DNA of 64,000 nt. It comes from Paraeggerthella hominis. Lineage in GTDB: Bacteria; Actinomycetota; Coriobacteriia; Coriobacteriales; Eggerthellaceae. Of this stretch, positions 22,616 through 30,635 are shown one piece after another. The stretch is from assembly GCF_021044775.1 (NCBI RefSeq), contig NZ_JAJNOQ010000006.1:100458-164457 (forward strand). Reading direction: 5' to 3'. The notes below the pieces were generated by a model. It saw only the letters and a program-made list of their open reading frames with translations. It had not been told where the DNA came from and ran no database searches. The position numbers were made by a program, and so were the translations under genes. Positions within the stretch are counted from its first letter, which is position 1. Each line of letters starts with the position of its first letter.

Positions 22616-23500
22616 GTGTATCCCATCGAACGAGTTGAGGCGTTGAACCCCGAAGTCACCCGCATGGTTGTGCGGGCTCCCGAGATTGCGAAGAAAATCA
22701 AGCCGGGTCAGTTCATTATGCTGCGCATTGACGAGCGCGGCGAGCGCATCCCCTTGACCATGAACGATTGCGATGCGCAGGCGGGCACCGTCACGATCGT
22801 GTTTCAGGCGGTTGGGGCAACGACGATGCGCCTAGCGAACATGAAGGCGGGCGATTCCCTGCTGGACTTCGTGGGCCCGCTGGGGAACCCGACCGAGCTT
22901 GCCGGTGCGCGCCGCGCGTGCGTGATCGGTGGCGGTTTGGGAACCGCTATTGCGTATCCCCAGGCCAAGTGGCTGTATGAGCAAGGTTGCGAAGTGGATG
23001 TGATCACGGGATTCCGTAACGCCGACCTCGTTTTGTTCGAAGACGAGATCAACGCCAGCTCCACGCGTCAGATCATCATGACCGACGACGGATCGAACGG
23101 CAACAAGGGCTTGGTCACGCAGGCGCTTCAGCAGCGCATCGACGAGGGCGCGAACTACGACCTGGTGCTTGCCGTGGGCCCGGTCATCATGATGAAGTTC
23201 GTGGCGGCCACCACGAAGCCTTACGGCATCAAAACCCTGGTTTCCATGAACCCCCTGATGATCGACGGTACGGGCATGTGCGGAGGCTGTCGCGTGAAGG
23301 TGGGCGACGAATATCTGCATGCGTGCGTGGACGGTCCCGATTTCGATGGGCATCTGGTCGACTTCGACGACGCGATGCGTCGCGGGGTGATGTACCGCTC
23401 GTTCGAATCGGCGGCGCGGGATGCGGCGGCGGGTCGAATAGCCTCCGAAGGCCGCAATTGCGGGTGCGCGTCTGCGCATGGCGACCGGAAGGGGGCCTAA
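22616..23500 (+). CDS. nfnA: Ferredoxin:NADP oxidoreductase (NfnA/SudB-like) small subunit
   Basis: A 294-residue FAD/NAD-binding reductase related to dihydroorotate dehydrogenase electron-transfer subunits. The FAD-binding barrel is N-terminal (residues 1-95), the NAD domain with CVIGGGLGTA follows, and a [2Fe-2S] site (MCGGCRVKVG with a later C) is near the C-terminus. GTG 22616 follows AAGGGTGAGG. One base separates its stop from the next gene, a GltD-like large subunit, so the pair is most likely an NfnAB transhydrogenase (NADH-dependent reduced ferredoxin:NADP+ oxidoreductase). A sulfide-dehydrogenase (SudAB) role is the main alternative. Confidence 0.85.
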   Translation: MYPIERVEALNPEVTRMVVRAPEIAKKIKPGQFIMLRIDERGERIPLTMNDCDAQAGTVTIVFQAVGATTMRLANMKAGDSLLDFVGPLGNPTELAGARRACVIGGGLGTAIAYPQAKWLYEQGCEVDVITGFRNADLVLFEDEINASSTRQIIMTDDGSNGNKGLVTQALQQRIDEGANYDLVLAVGPVIMMKFVAATTKPYGIKTLVSMNPLMIDGTGMCGGCRVKVGDEYLHACVDGPDFDGHLVDFDDAMRRGVMYRSFESAARDAAAGRIASEGRNCGCASAHGDRKGA

Positions 23501-23501
23501 C

Positions 23502-24986
23502 ATGGCGCGGACCAGCTACGAAGTGAACAGGCAGAAGACGATGGTTCCCATGCCCGAGCTGGATCCCGTCGAGCGTGCCAAAACGTTTGACGAGGTCGCG
23601 CGCGGGTATTCCGCCGAAGAGGCCATGCTAGAAGCGCGTCGCTGCATTCAGTGCCCGACGCGTCCCTGCGTGCACGGTTGCCCGGTGGGCGTCCCTATCC
23701 CCGATTTCATCGAGCAGGTTGCCTTGGGGAATTTCGCTCGGGCGTACGTCATCGTGAAGAGCGCGAGCGCTCTGCCGGCGGTGTGCGGGCGCGTGTGCCC
23801 GCAGGAAACGCAGTGCGAGGGCGTGTGCACGCGCGGCAAGAACGGCGAGCCGGTCGGCATCGGTCGCTTGGAGCGCTTCACGTCCGACTGGGCGTTCGAG
23901 CATCCGCAGGAGGCCGCCGCCGCGATTGCCCAGCAGCGCGCCGAGGAAGCCGCCGCTCCCGTTGTGGATGCGGATGGCGAAACCGCCGTTGTGCCCCATG
24001 TTGACCTTTCGGGCAAGCGCGTGGCCGTGGTGGGGTCCGGCCCGGCGTCGCTCACGTGCGCTGGCGAGCTGGCTAAGCTCGGCTGCGACGTGACGGTGCT
24101 TGAGGCGCTGCACAAGCTGGGCGGCGTGCTGACGTACGGCATCCCCGAGTTTCGCTTGCCGAAAGACCTGGTTGAGCGCGAGGTTTCCAAGCTGGGAGAC
24201 AGCGGCGTCTCGTTCGAGCTGAACACGTTGGTGGGCAAGCTCTACGACATCGACGAGCTTTTGAACGAACGCGGATTCGACGCCGTGTTCGTGGGAACGG
24301 GCGCTGGCCTGCCTGCTTACTTGGGAATCGAGGGCGAAGGGCTCAACGGCGTCATGGTGGCAAGCGAGCTGCTGACGCGCGTGAACCTCATGAAGGCGTA
24401 CCAGTTCCCTGCGTACGATACGCCGGTGTATGCGGGAAAGCGCTGCGTCGTGGTGGGCGGCGGCAACGTTGCCATGGATGCGGCGCGCACGGCGAAGCGC
24501 TTGGGCGCGGACGTCACCGTGGTGTATCGGCGCAGCCGCGACGAGATGCCCGCGCGTGCGGAGGAAGTGCACCATGCCGAGCAGGAGGGCATCCGCTTCC
24601 AAATGCTGACGAACCCGAAGCGGGCGATCGGGAGCGAGGACGGCTGGGTGACCGGCTTGGAGTGCGTGCGCATGCAGTTGGGCGAGCCCGATGCAAGCGG
24701 GCGCCGTCGTCCCGAGGAGGTTGCGGGCAGCGAGTTCGTGATCGACATCGACATGCTGGTCATGGCCGTGGGATCCAAGACGAACCCGCTTATCGCCAAG
24801 ACGACGCCCGGCTTGGAGGTTACGCCTCGCAGCCTTATCGTTGCCGACAAGCGCACGTGCGCAACGTCGCGCCGCGGCGTGTTCGCGGGCGGCGATGCGG
24901 TGATCGGCGCGGCTACGGTGATCTTGGCCATGGGCGCCGGGAAGCGCGCAGCTGCGGGTATCGCGGAGTATTTGTCGCAGCAGTAG
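23502..24986 (+). CDS. nfnB: NfnB/SudA-like NADPH-dependent large subunit (GltD family)
   Basis: A 494-residue GltD-type flavoprotein. The N-terminal dihydroprymidine-dehydrogenase Fe-S domain contains RRCIQCPTRPCVHGCPVGVP and C-x3-C-x3-C groups further on. An FAD Rossmann fold (VVGSGPASLTCAGEL) and an NADPH-binding GGGNVAMDAAR follow, with the final FAD motif FAGGDAV near the C-terminus. Start ATG 23502 has GGAAGGGGG upstream; an earlier in-frame ATG at 23478 lies within nfnA. It forms the bifurcating pair with NfnA, balancing ferredoxin, NADH and NADPH in an anaerobe. Confidence 0.87.
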   Translation: MARTSYEVNRQKTMVPMPELDPVERAKTFDEVARGYSAEEAMLEARRCIQCPTRPCVHGCPVGVPIPDFIEQVALGNFARAYVIVKSASALPAVCGRVCPQETQCEGVCTRGKNGEPVGIGRLERFTSDWAFEHPQEAAAAIAQQRAEEAAAPVVDADGETAVVPHVDLSGKRVAVVGSGPASLTCAGELAKLGCDVTVLEALHKLGGVLTYGIPEFRLPKDLVEREVSKLGDSGVSFELNTLVGKLYDIDELLNERGFDAVFVGTGAGLPAYLGIEGEGLNGVMVASELLTRVNLMKAYQFPAYDTPVYAGKRCVVVGGGNVAMDAARTAKRLGADVTVVYRRSRDEMPARAEEVHHAEQEGIRFQMLTNPKRAIGSEDGWVTGLECVRMQLGEPDASGRRRPEEVAGSEFVIDIDMLVMAVGSKTNPLIAKTTPGLEVTPRSLIVADKRTCATSRRGVFAGGDAVIGAATVILAMGAGKRAAAGIAEYLSQQ

Positions 24987-25022
24987 CGGCTGTCCGGCCG
25001 TCGTGCTGCTTGCGGGGTGTTG

Positions 25023-25031
25023 TGCTATCTT
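25023..25031 (+). promoter_or_regulatory. Extended -10 promoter of folC
   Basis: TGTGCTATCTT gives a TGn-TATCTT extended -10 (25023-25031), 54 bases before the folC start. It resembles the alr and nfnA promoters. Confidence 0.4.
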
Positions 25032-25085
25032 GGGGGCGAGCGTTTCGTGCGAAGCGCTCGCTTTCGTTTTGCAGAGGAGCTGATC

Positions 25086-26426
25086 ATGGAATTCGACCCT
25101 ATCGCCTACATCAACGAGCCGCACTGGCAAGCGTCCCGCCTGGGGCTCGACCGCATTCGCGAGTTGCTGGACCGTTTGGGCCGCCCGCAGGATCGCATGC
25201 GGTTCGTTCACGTGGCGGGCACGAACGGGAAGGGGTCGACAAGCGCGTTCCTGTCTTCCATACTGCGCGCCGCCGGATTGCGCACGGGGCTGTTCACCAG
25301 CCCGTTTATCGAGACGTTCGAGGAGCGGATTCGCGTGGACGGACGTTCCATTTCCTTGGAAGACCTTGCGGCGGTAACGCTGGAGGTCAAAGACCACGCC
25401 GAAGCGATGGCCGCCGATACGGGCGATCATCCCACCGAGTTCGAACTGATGACCGCTGTTGCCATCGAGCATTTCGCGCGCAGCGGATGCCAGATCGCCG
25501 TGCTTGAAGTGGGGTTGGGGGGTCGCCTTGATTCCACGAACGTCATAGATGCCCCTGAAGTTGCGGTCATCACGCGCATCGGCCTGGATCATACGGCTTT
25601 GCTGGGCAACACGCTTGCCGCGATCGCCGGCGAGAAAGCCGGCATCGTGAAAGCGGGTTCGACCGTCGTGTCGTGGCCGCAAGAGGCCGAGGCCATGGCC
25701 GTGATCGAGCGCGTTGCGGCGGATTGCGGCGATGCGCTGGTGAATCCCGATGTTTCTTGTTTGGACGTGCGACCGGTCGAGCATCGCGTTACGGAAGCGG
25801 GGGAGGTGCATGTTCGGCCGTTCTCCTATTGCGGCGAATCGTACGAAACGCAGCTTCTTGGCCGGTATCAGCCGATGAACGCGGCGCTTGCCCTTGAGGC
25901 CGCGTTCGCGTTGCGCTTGCGCGGGTGGGATATTTCGGACGAGGCGTTGCGCGCGGGCGTCGCGCAGGCGCAGTGGCCGGGTCGTTTCGAAGTGCTGCCA
26001 AGTCGGGACGACCGACCGGCGTTTGTGATAGACGGCGGGCACAACGCCCAAGGCGCGCAGGCGCTCGCGGATTCCTTGCGCGACGTGTTCCCTGATCGCA
26101 AGGCCGTGTTCGTGATCGGAGTGTTGGAGGACAAGGATTACCCCACCATGTTGGAAGCAGTTTTGCCGCTGGGCAGCGCGTTCGTGGCCGTTGCGCCCCC
26201 GAACCCCCGCGCCCTTTCGGCGGCGAAGCTGGCGCGCGCCATTCGATGGACGGGGCAAGATCTGCTCGGATGCTCTGCGTGCGTGAATCCCTACGAAGCG
26301 CGCGATTTCGACGACGCGGTGGCCAAGGCTTGCGAACTGGCCGGTTCCGACGGGTTGGTGTGCGCGTTCGGCAGCTTGTACAGCATCGCCGCGCTTCGGG
26401 CTGCCATGCGTCGAGCGGGCTGGTAG
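25086..26426 (+). CDS. folC: Dihydrofolate synthase / folylpolyglutamate synthase
   Basis: A 446-residue Mur-ligase-fold enzyme that adds glutamate to folates. The ATP loop GTNGKGSTSAFL is near residue 43, the metal- and substrate-binding GLGGRLDSTN near residue 145, and DGGHNAQGAQ near residue 315. Start ATG 25086 has GAGGAG upstream; an earlier in-frame ATG at 25017 has none and overlaps the promoter. It is monocistronic, with a family A repeat downstream. The length is normal. Confidence 0.93.
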   Translation: MEFDPIAYINEPHWQASRLGLDRIRELLDRLGRPQDRMRFVHVAGTNGKGSTSAFLSSILRAAGLRTGLFTSPFIETFEERIRVDGRSISLEDLAAVTLEVKDHAEAMAADTGDHPTEFELMTAVAIEHFARSGCQIAVLEVGLGGRLDSTNVIDAPEVAVITRIGLDHTALLGNTLAAIAGEKAGIVKAGSTVVSWPQEAEAMAVIERVAADCGDALVNPDVSCLDVRPVEHRVTEAGEVHVRPFSYCGESYETQLLGRYQPMNAALALEAAFALRLRGWDISDEALRAGVAQAQWPGRFEVLPSRDDRPAFVIDGGHNAQGAQALADSLRDVFPDRKAVFVIGVLEDKDYPTMLEAVLPLGSAFVAVAPPNPRALSAAKLARAIRWTGQDLLGCSACVNPYEARDFDDAVAKACELAGSDGLVCAFGSLYSIAALRAAMRRAGW

Positions 26427-26440
26427 CGCCTGCGCGCCCG

Positions 26441-26566
26441 TGACTCGGGCCGCGGCCTGCTGCTGCGACTCGGTCCACGGGCTGCTGCTGCGACTCGACC
26501 CGCAGCCTGCTGCCGTCGTTCGGTTCGCGTCGGCCTGCTGTCGCGACTCGGGCCGCGGGCTGCTAC
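26441..26566. repeat. Degenerate ~25-bp tandem repeats flanking family A copy 2
   Basis: About five imperfect units built on GCGACTCGG-N-CCGCGGGCTGCTGC. They end 14 bases before family A copy 2, on the same side as the GC-rich block of copy 1. No gene is visible. Confidence 0.65.
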
Positions 26567-26579
26567 TTTCGCGAAGGGC

Positions 26580-26789
26580 TTGCGCGCGAAAAGTCCCCCT
26601 CGCTGGCAGGTTTTGACGTTTAGGGGTCGTCGAGCCGAACGCCGCGCTTGCCGCTGTGCGACCCTCGTTTTGTTTCCGCTGGTCACAGCGTTGACCTGCT
26701 TCGTCGCGCTTTCGGGTGCGCCCGATTCGCAAACTCCGACGACCTCAAACCGTCAAAACCTGCCAGCGAACGCGTTTTTTCGCGCGCAA
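26580..26789 (+). repeat. Intergenic inverted-repeat element, family A copy 2 (210 bp)
   Basis: It has arms at 26580-26631 and 26738-26789, homologous to copy 1 and in the same orientation. The 106-base centre is in gap-free register with the other copies; the clearest shared stretch is TCACAGC, GTTGA and CGTCGCGC around 26682-26710. From 26790 to 27024 I see nothing except AT-richer DNA leading into the promoter of the next gene. Confidence 0.85.
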
Positions 26790-27024
26790 GTCCTGCCTTT
26801 GCCGGGACGGCGCCTCTTCGATACTAACTTGAGGGCGACTTCGCATCTGGAAACGGGCTTCGGCCGTGATTTTTTGCCGACGCAGCCGAATGGCCTATCC
26901 AACGTGCGTCCGTTTAGAGTCAAGGACCTCTTCGCAGCCTCTGCAGAAATGAGATTATCTGAGATTTGGAGCAGTAAATTACCGTATCAACGGAAATAGC
27001 TCATCGGAGACTACCTAGGCTTGT

Positions 27025-27033
27025 TGCTATAAT
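27025..27033 (+). promoter_or_regulatory. Extended -10 promoter of the 27070 gene
   Basis: TTGCTATAAT gives a perfect TATAAT (27028-27033) with TG one base upstream. It lies 36 bases before the start codon. Confidence 0.55.
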
Positions 27034-27069
27034 TCCTCACCAATAAATCCCCGATGGAAGGAACCATCC

Positions 27070-27591
27070 ATGGCCGTGAATGTGACGGAAGGGAACTCCA
27101 TATCCGGAAATACGGTAAAGTTCTCATCCTATGCCCTACGTAAATGCCTTATCGGTTTTGGCGCCGTTAACGGTGTGTTGAACGCTGTCATATTCTGGTT
27201 CATGCACAGCGGCGATATGACCGTGCAGTTCGATTTCGTTGGTATCGTGGCCGATCTTGCTATCACGGGCCTCATTTTGGGTGCGATTCTGTTCGCATGC
27301 GCAGTGCCTCTCACCAAGAGGGATATGCGGGCCGGCGCATTCGTCTCGCCTGAGACGTTCGGGGGTGTTGCGGGTGTCGTTCCGCGCAGTTATGGTGTGG
27401 CGATGCTGGTTATAGCCGTCGTCGCGGGAACTTTCATGGGGTTGCTGGGCATTGTCGCCGCATCCGCTCTTTCTGCGCCTATCTCCGCGGCGACCATGAT
27501 GGCGCTCAAGGGCTGCGCGTGCGCTTTCGGCGGAGCAGCGGCAGGTTACCTGTCTCTGGTGTTCACGGCGCGGTCTTTTGGCGGCAGGTAG
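27070..27591 (+). CDS. Small membrane protein of unknown function
   Basis: A 173-residue protein with about four membrane helices (around residues 27-47, 58-80, 112-133 and 140-162) and a short polar N-terminus. I do not recognise a family. A GAAGGA site precedes ATG 27070, and a strong extended -10 promoter and a downstream terminator show it is a real single-gene unit. Two invariant-looking motifs cannot be judged without homologues. It is convergent with the acpP-hpf pair. Base composition is lower in G+C than in folC. Confidence 0.65.
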   Translation: MAVNVTEGNSISGNTVKFSSYALRKCLIGFGAVNGVLNAVIFWFMHSGDMTVQFDFVGIVADLAITGLILGAILFACAVPLTKRDMRAGAFVSPETFGGVAGVVPRSYGVAMLVIAVVAGTFMGLLGIVAASALSAPISAATMMALKGCACAFGGAAAGYLSLVFTARSFGGR

Positions 27592-27635
27592 GTTGTTTTG
27601 CACAGGGCTAGCTGGCGTTAATCTTTTCGACGCAT

Positions 27636-27664
27636 GAAAAAGGACCCCCGAGGGGTCCTTTTTC
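27636..27664. terminator. Bidirectional rho-independent terminator
   Basis: GAAAAAGGACCCC and its complement form a stem around CCGAGG, with A- and T-runs on both sides. It ends both the 27070 gene and acpP. Confidence 0.92.
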
Positions 27665-27679
27665 ATGGATGGCGAAGCG

Positions 27680-27898
27680 TTACAGCGAATCTACGTACTG
27701 CACCAGGTCGCCTACGGAGTTCAGGCCTTCAGGCTCTCCGAAGTCGACTTCGCACTTCTCTTCGAGGTCGCAGATGAGCTCTACCATGTCGAGCGAATCG
27801 ATGCCCAAGGAGTCGAACGTGGACTCTTCCGTCACGTTGGCGGGATCGATGTCCAGGTTCTCCTGCAGCACTTCCTTGATGGTGTCGATAGTGGGCAT
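27680..27898 (-). CDS. acpP: Acyl carrier protein
   Basis: A 72-residue acidic acyl carrier protein. The phosphopantetheine serine is S35 in GIDSLDMVEL. It starts 5 bases after the stop of hpf on the minus strand, so both share a transcript. This is an unusual setting, since acpP normally lies with fab genes. It may be an accessory carrier or the main one. A terminator lies 16 bases downstream. Confidence 0.93.
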   Translation of the reverse strand: MPTIDTIKEVLQENLDIDPANVTEESTFDSLGIDSLDMVELICDLEEKCEVDFGEPEGLNSVGDLVQYVDSL

Positions 27899-27903
27899 GA
27901 AGC

Positions 27904-28479
27904 TTAATCCTCCTTTTGCTTGAGCAGGCCGTAGCCGCCGCCGTCACGGCGATACAGTACGTTGACCAGGCCGCTGTCGCGGTCGGTGTAGGCGTAGAAG
28001 TCGTGGCCCAGAAGGTCGATCTGAACCAGCGCCTCTTCTTCGGTCAGCGGTGCGAATTCCATTTCCTTCACGCGAACAACCTCGTCGCCGGCAAGCTCTT
28101 GCATGAGGCCATCAACGTCGAGCTCTCCAGCAGCGGCGGGCTGGATGCGGATGGTCTCGTCTTCGGCGCGCAGTTTGCGGTCGATGACCTTCGTCTTGTA
28201 TTTGCGCAGCTGACGTACCACCTTGGCGGCGGCGACGTCGATGGCCGCGTACATGTCTTCTTCGCTTTCTTCAACGCGAATGATGTGGCCCTTCGTGCGC
28301 AGCGTCACTTCGCAGACGGCGGGGCGAGGGTTGGCGGGGTTCTTCTCGACGAACAGAACGATTTCGGCTACGAGAGGATCGATGTCCATGACCTTCATGG
28401 AATTGCCGATCTTTTCTTCGGCGTACTGACGCAGTGCATCGGTTACAGGCATTTTGCGTCCGGTGACGGTAATGCTCAT
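27904..28479 (-). CDS. hpf: Ribosome hibernation promoting factor, long form
   Basis: A 191-residue long-form HPF that dimerises idle ribosomes into 100S particles. The N-terminal RaiA/YfiA fold covers residues 1-100 (ITVTGRKMPVTDAL; conserved VEVT-like strands), and the C-terminal dimerisation domain ends in DFYAYTDRDSGLVNVLYRR. I chose ATG 28479 because GAGGTGAT lies 7 bases upstream; the GTG at 28488 overlaps that site. It is followed by acpP in one unit. Confidence 0.92.
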   Translation of the reverse strand: MSITVTGRKMPVTDALRQYAEEKIGNSMKVMDIDPLVAEIVLFVEKNPANPRPAVCEVTLRTKGHIIRVEESEEDMYAAIDVAAAKVVRQLRKYKTKVIDRKLRAEDETIRIQPAAAGELDVDGLMQELAGDEVVRVKEMEFAPLTEEEALVQIDLLGHDFYAYTDRDSGLVNVLYRRDGGGYGLLKQKED

Positions 28480-28812
28480 AGCAATCACCTCTTACCTCGT
28501 GGCGAATAAAAAAACAGCTCGATCAAGCGCCTGGCCTGGTCATGCGGGCAAAAAGAAGCTTTTTTCGTCGCATTGCAAGCCGACTCCTTTCGTCGAACTG
28601 ATAGGAATAGCATAGCGCAAAACCCTTTGTTTTGGAGGGCTATTTTGCACCATGTTATGAAATCGGTTTAAAAACGTAGCGTGGATACAAGGAAGTGCCG
28701 GGCGATGATGGATAATACGAGGGTGTTTTAGGGGAGCGCCGCGTGCCCGGCTCCCGCGATGACAGGCAAGAGAGGCGCCCCGGAAGGGTCGCGGGCATGC
28801 GCTAAGGCAATT
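28480..28812. other. Divergent intergenic region hpf / nhaA
   Basis: These 333 bases separate divergent hpf and nhaA. They are AT-richer than their surroundings. An imperfect AAAAAGAAGC/GCTTTTTT repeat lies near 28550-28566. Promoters for both genes must be here, but I could not assign them with confidence. Confidence 0.4.
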
Positions 28813-30612
28813 ATGACTGATACGAACCAAGAAGGCACTCAGCGTATTTTCATTTCGGAGGTTCAGGGCCATCAGGCTCGATATTGGAAGCTCATCCAGT
28901 TCACTCATTCGTCTACGAAGGCTGCGGGCGCAATGCTGCTGGCGGCTGTGGTTGCGCTTGTTGTTGCGAATACGGGCGCGTACGATGCCTTTATCCATTT
29001 TTGGCACACGGAAGTGGGCTTTTTCTTCGGGGATGCGTTCGCCGGCATGTCCATGGCGCACATCATCAACGACATCTTCATGGCCATCTTCTTCTTGCTG
29101 GTGGGTTTGGAGGTCAAGTACGAGTTGACGGTGGGCGAGCTGACGAACATCCGCCAAGCTCTGCTGCCTATTATGGCGGCGCTCGGCGGCGTGATCGTGC
29201 CGGTTGGCATCTACCTGCTGTTCAACGCGACGAATCCTGAAACGGCTCACGGCTGGGGCGTTCCCACCGCAACCGACATCGCGTTCGCTCTGGGCATCCT
29301 GGCCTTGCTGGGCAATCGCGTTCCTAGCGGCGTTCGCGTGTTCCTGAGCACGCTTGCCGTGGCCGACGACATCATGGCCATCCTGGTCATCGCCATCTTC
29401 TACGGCCAGAGTCCTTCGCTGTTCTGGCTGGGGGCCGCCGCGGCGGTGCTGGTGGTGCTGGTTTTGATGAACCGCAGCCATATTTATTCGCTTGTCCCGT
29501 ATTTGCTGGTGGGCGCTGTGCTGTGGTACTGCGTGTTCATGTCGGGCGTGCACTCCACCATCGCTGGCGTGCTGCTGGCCTTCGCCATCCCGTCGGGCTC
29601 GCGCGTTGACCTGAAGAGCTTCACCGACTGGTCGGGCACCAAGGTGCGGCAAGCGCACGAGGCATTCCAGCCCGAGACGCCGGTTATCGCGCAGGGCAAG
29701 TACATCGAGACGGTTTCGTCGCTGAGCCGCGTGGCACGTCAGGTGGTGCCCCCCGCGACGCGTTTGGAGCACAAGCTGTACCCGTGGGTGTATTTCGCCA
29801 TTCTGCCGCTGTTCGCGCTGACGAACGCCGATGTCAGCTTTACCGGCGTGGACGTTGGGGCCATGCTGACCGACCCTGTCCTGTACGGCGTTCTGCTTGG
29901 TTTGCTGGTGGGCAAGCCGCTTGGCATCATGGTGATGAGCTTCGCCATTGTGAAGAGCAAGCTGGCGTCGCTTCCCGAGAACGTGAACTGGGGGCACATG
30001 CTGGGCGCGAGCATCCTGGGCGGCGTTGGCTTCACGATGGCTATTTTCGTTGCTAACCTGGCGTTCGACGACGAGGTCCTGGTGGCTACGGCGAAGCTGG
30101 GAATTCTGGCGGCGTCGCTTCTGGCGGGCATCATCGGCTTTCTGTTCCTGCTTTTGCAGGCGAAGCGCGCCCATAAGCGCGGCGTGGCTTACCTGTCCAC
30201 GGCTCGCGAGGACGACGAGAACCTGCAGACGGCCGACCGCGATGCGGCGCGCGAGTACGAGGAAATGCTGCGGGACATCGAGAACCCTCAGATGAAGGAG
30301 GAGTTCGCGGCTGCTCATTCGCGGGGCCACATGTTCGAGATCGTGGTCGATCTGGGCCCGACCGGTCTTTTGGGCGGCGGCTCCATCGGGGACGTTCGCG
30401 AGGCGCTGCGCGAGGAGGTGGCGCGCGTGCTGCGCGAGGAGGGCAAGGAAGATCTGCTGGAGCAGGTGCAGGAGGATTTGCACGAGAACCAGGATAAGCC
30501 TCCGCTGGTAAGCGTGGAGGAAGCCTTGGTGCGCGAAGGCGGCGAGGCGGCTCGACAGCGCGCGTTGCGTCGCGAGGAAGATGACGTTACCGGTATGTCC
30601 GGGAAAGAATAG
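28813..30612 (+). CDS. nhaA: Na+/H+ antiporter NhaA with long cytoplasmic C-terminal tail
   Basis: A 599-residue NhaA-type antiporter. The membrane core (residues ~30-448) carries the two essential-aspartate segments: TATDIAFALG near residue 155 and AVADDIMAILVIA near residue 185. It also has the GLEVKYELTVGEL helix start. The last ~150 residues are hydrophilic, charged and helical, far beyond the ~390-residue E. coli protein. Start ATG 28813 has AAGG 5 bases upstream; an upstream ATG at 28759 is in frame. glmU follows after 23 bases. The tail could regulate activity or bind a partner; its fold is unknown to me. Confidence 0.9.
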   Translation: MTDTNQEGTQRIFISEVQGHQARYWKLIQFTHSSTKAAGAMLLAAVVALVVANTGAYDAFIHFWHTEVGFFFGDAFAGMSMAHIINDIFMAIFFLLVGLEVKYELTVGELTNIRQALLPIMAALGGVIVPVGIYLLFNATNPETAHGWGVPTATDIAFALGILALLGNRVPSGVRVFLSTLAVADDIMAILVIAIFYGQSPSLFWLGAAAAVLVVLVLMNRSHIYSLVPYLLVGAVLWYCVFMSGVHSTIAGVLLAFAIPSGSRVDLKSFTDWSGTKVRQAHEAFQPETPVIAQGKYIETVSSLSRVARQVVPPATRLEHKLYPWVYFAILPLFALTNADVSFTGVDVGAMLTDPVLYGVLLGLLVGKPLGIMVMSFAIVKSKLASLPENVNWGHMLGASILGGVGFTMAIFVANLAFDDEVLVATAKLGILAASLLAGIIGFLFLLLQAKRAHKRGVAYLSTAREDDENLQTADRDAAREYEEMLRDIENPQMKEEFAAAHSRGHMFEIVVDLGPTGLLGGGSIGDVREALREEVARVLREEGKEDLLEQVQEDLHENQDKPPLVSVEEALVREGGEAARQRALRREEDDVTGMSGKE

Positions 30613-30635
30613 AAGCCACGTTGCGAAGGAATGAC

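Noticed and set aside
23628..26732. A 1034-codon open frame on the minus strand across nfnB and folC.
   Set aside because: It lies opposite two clear genes, is rich in Arg/His/Gln, and shows no domain; GC-rich antisense frames are often open.
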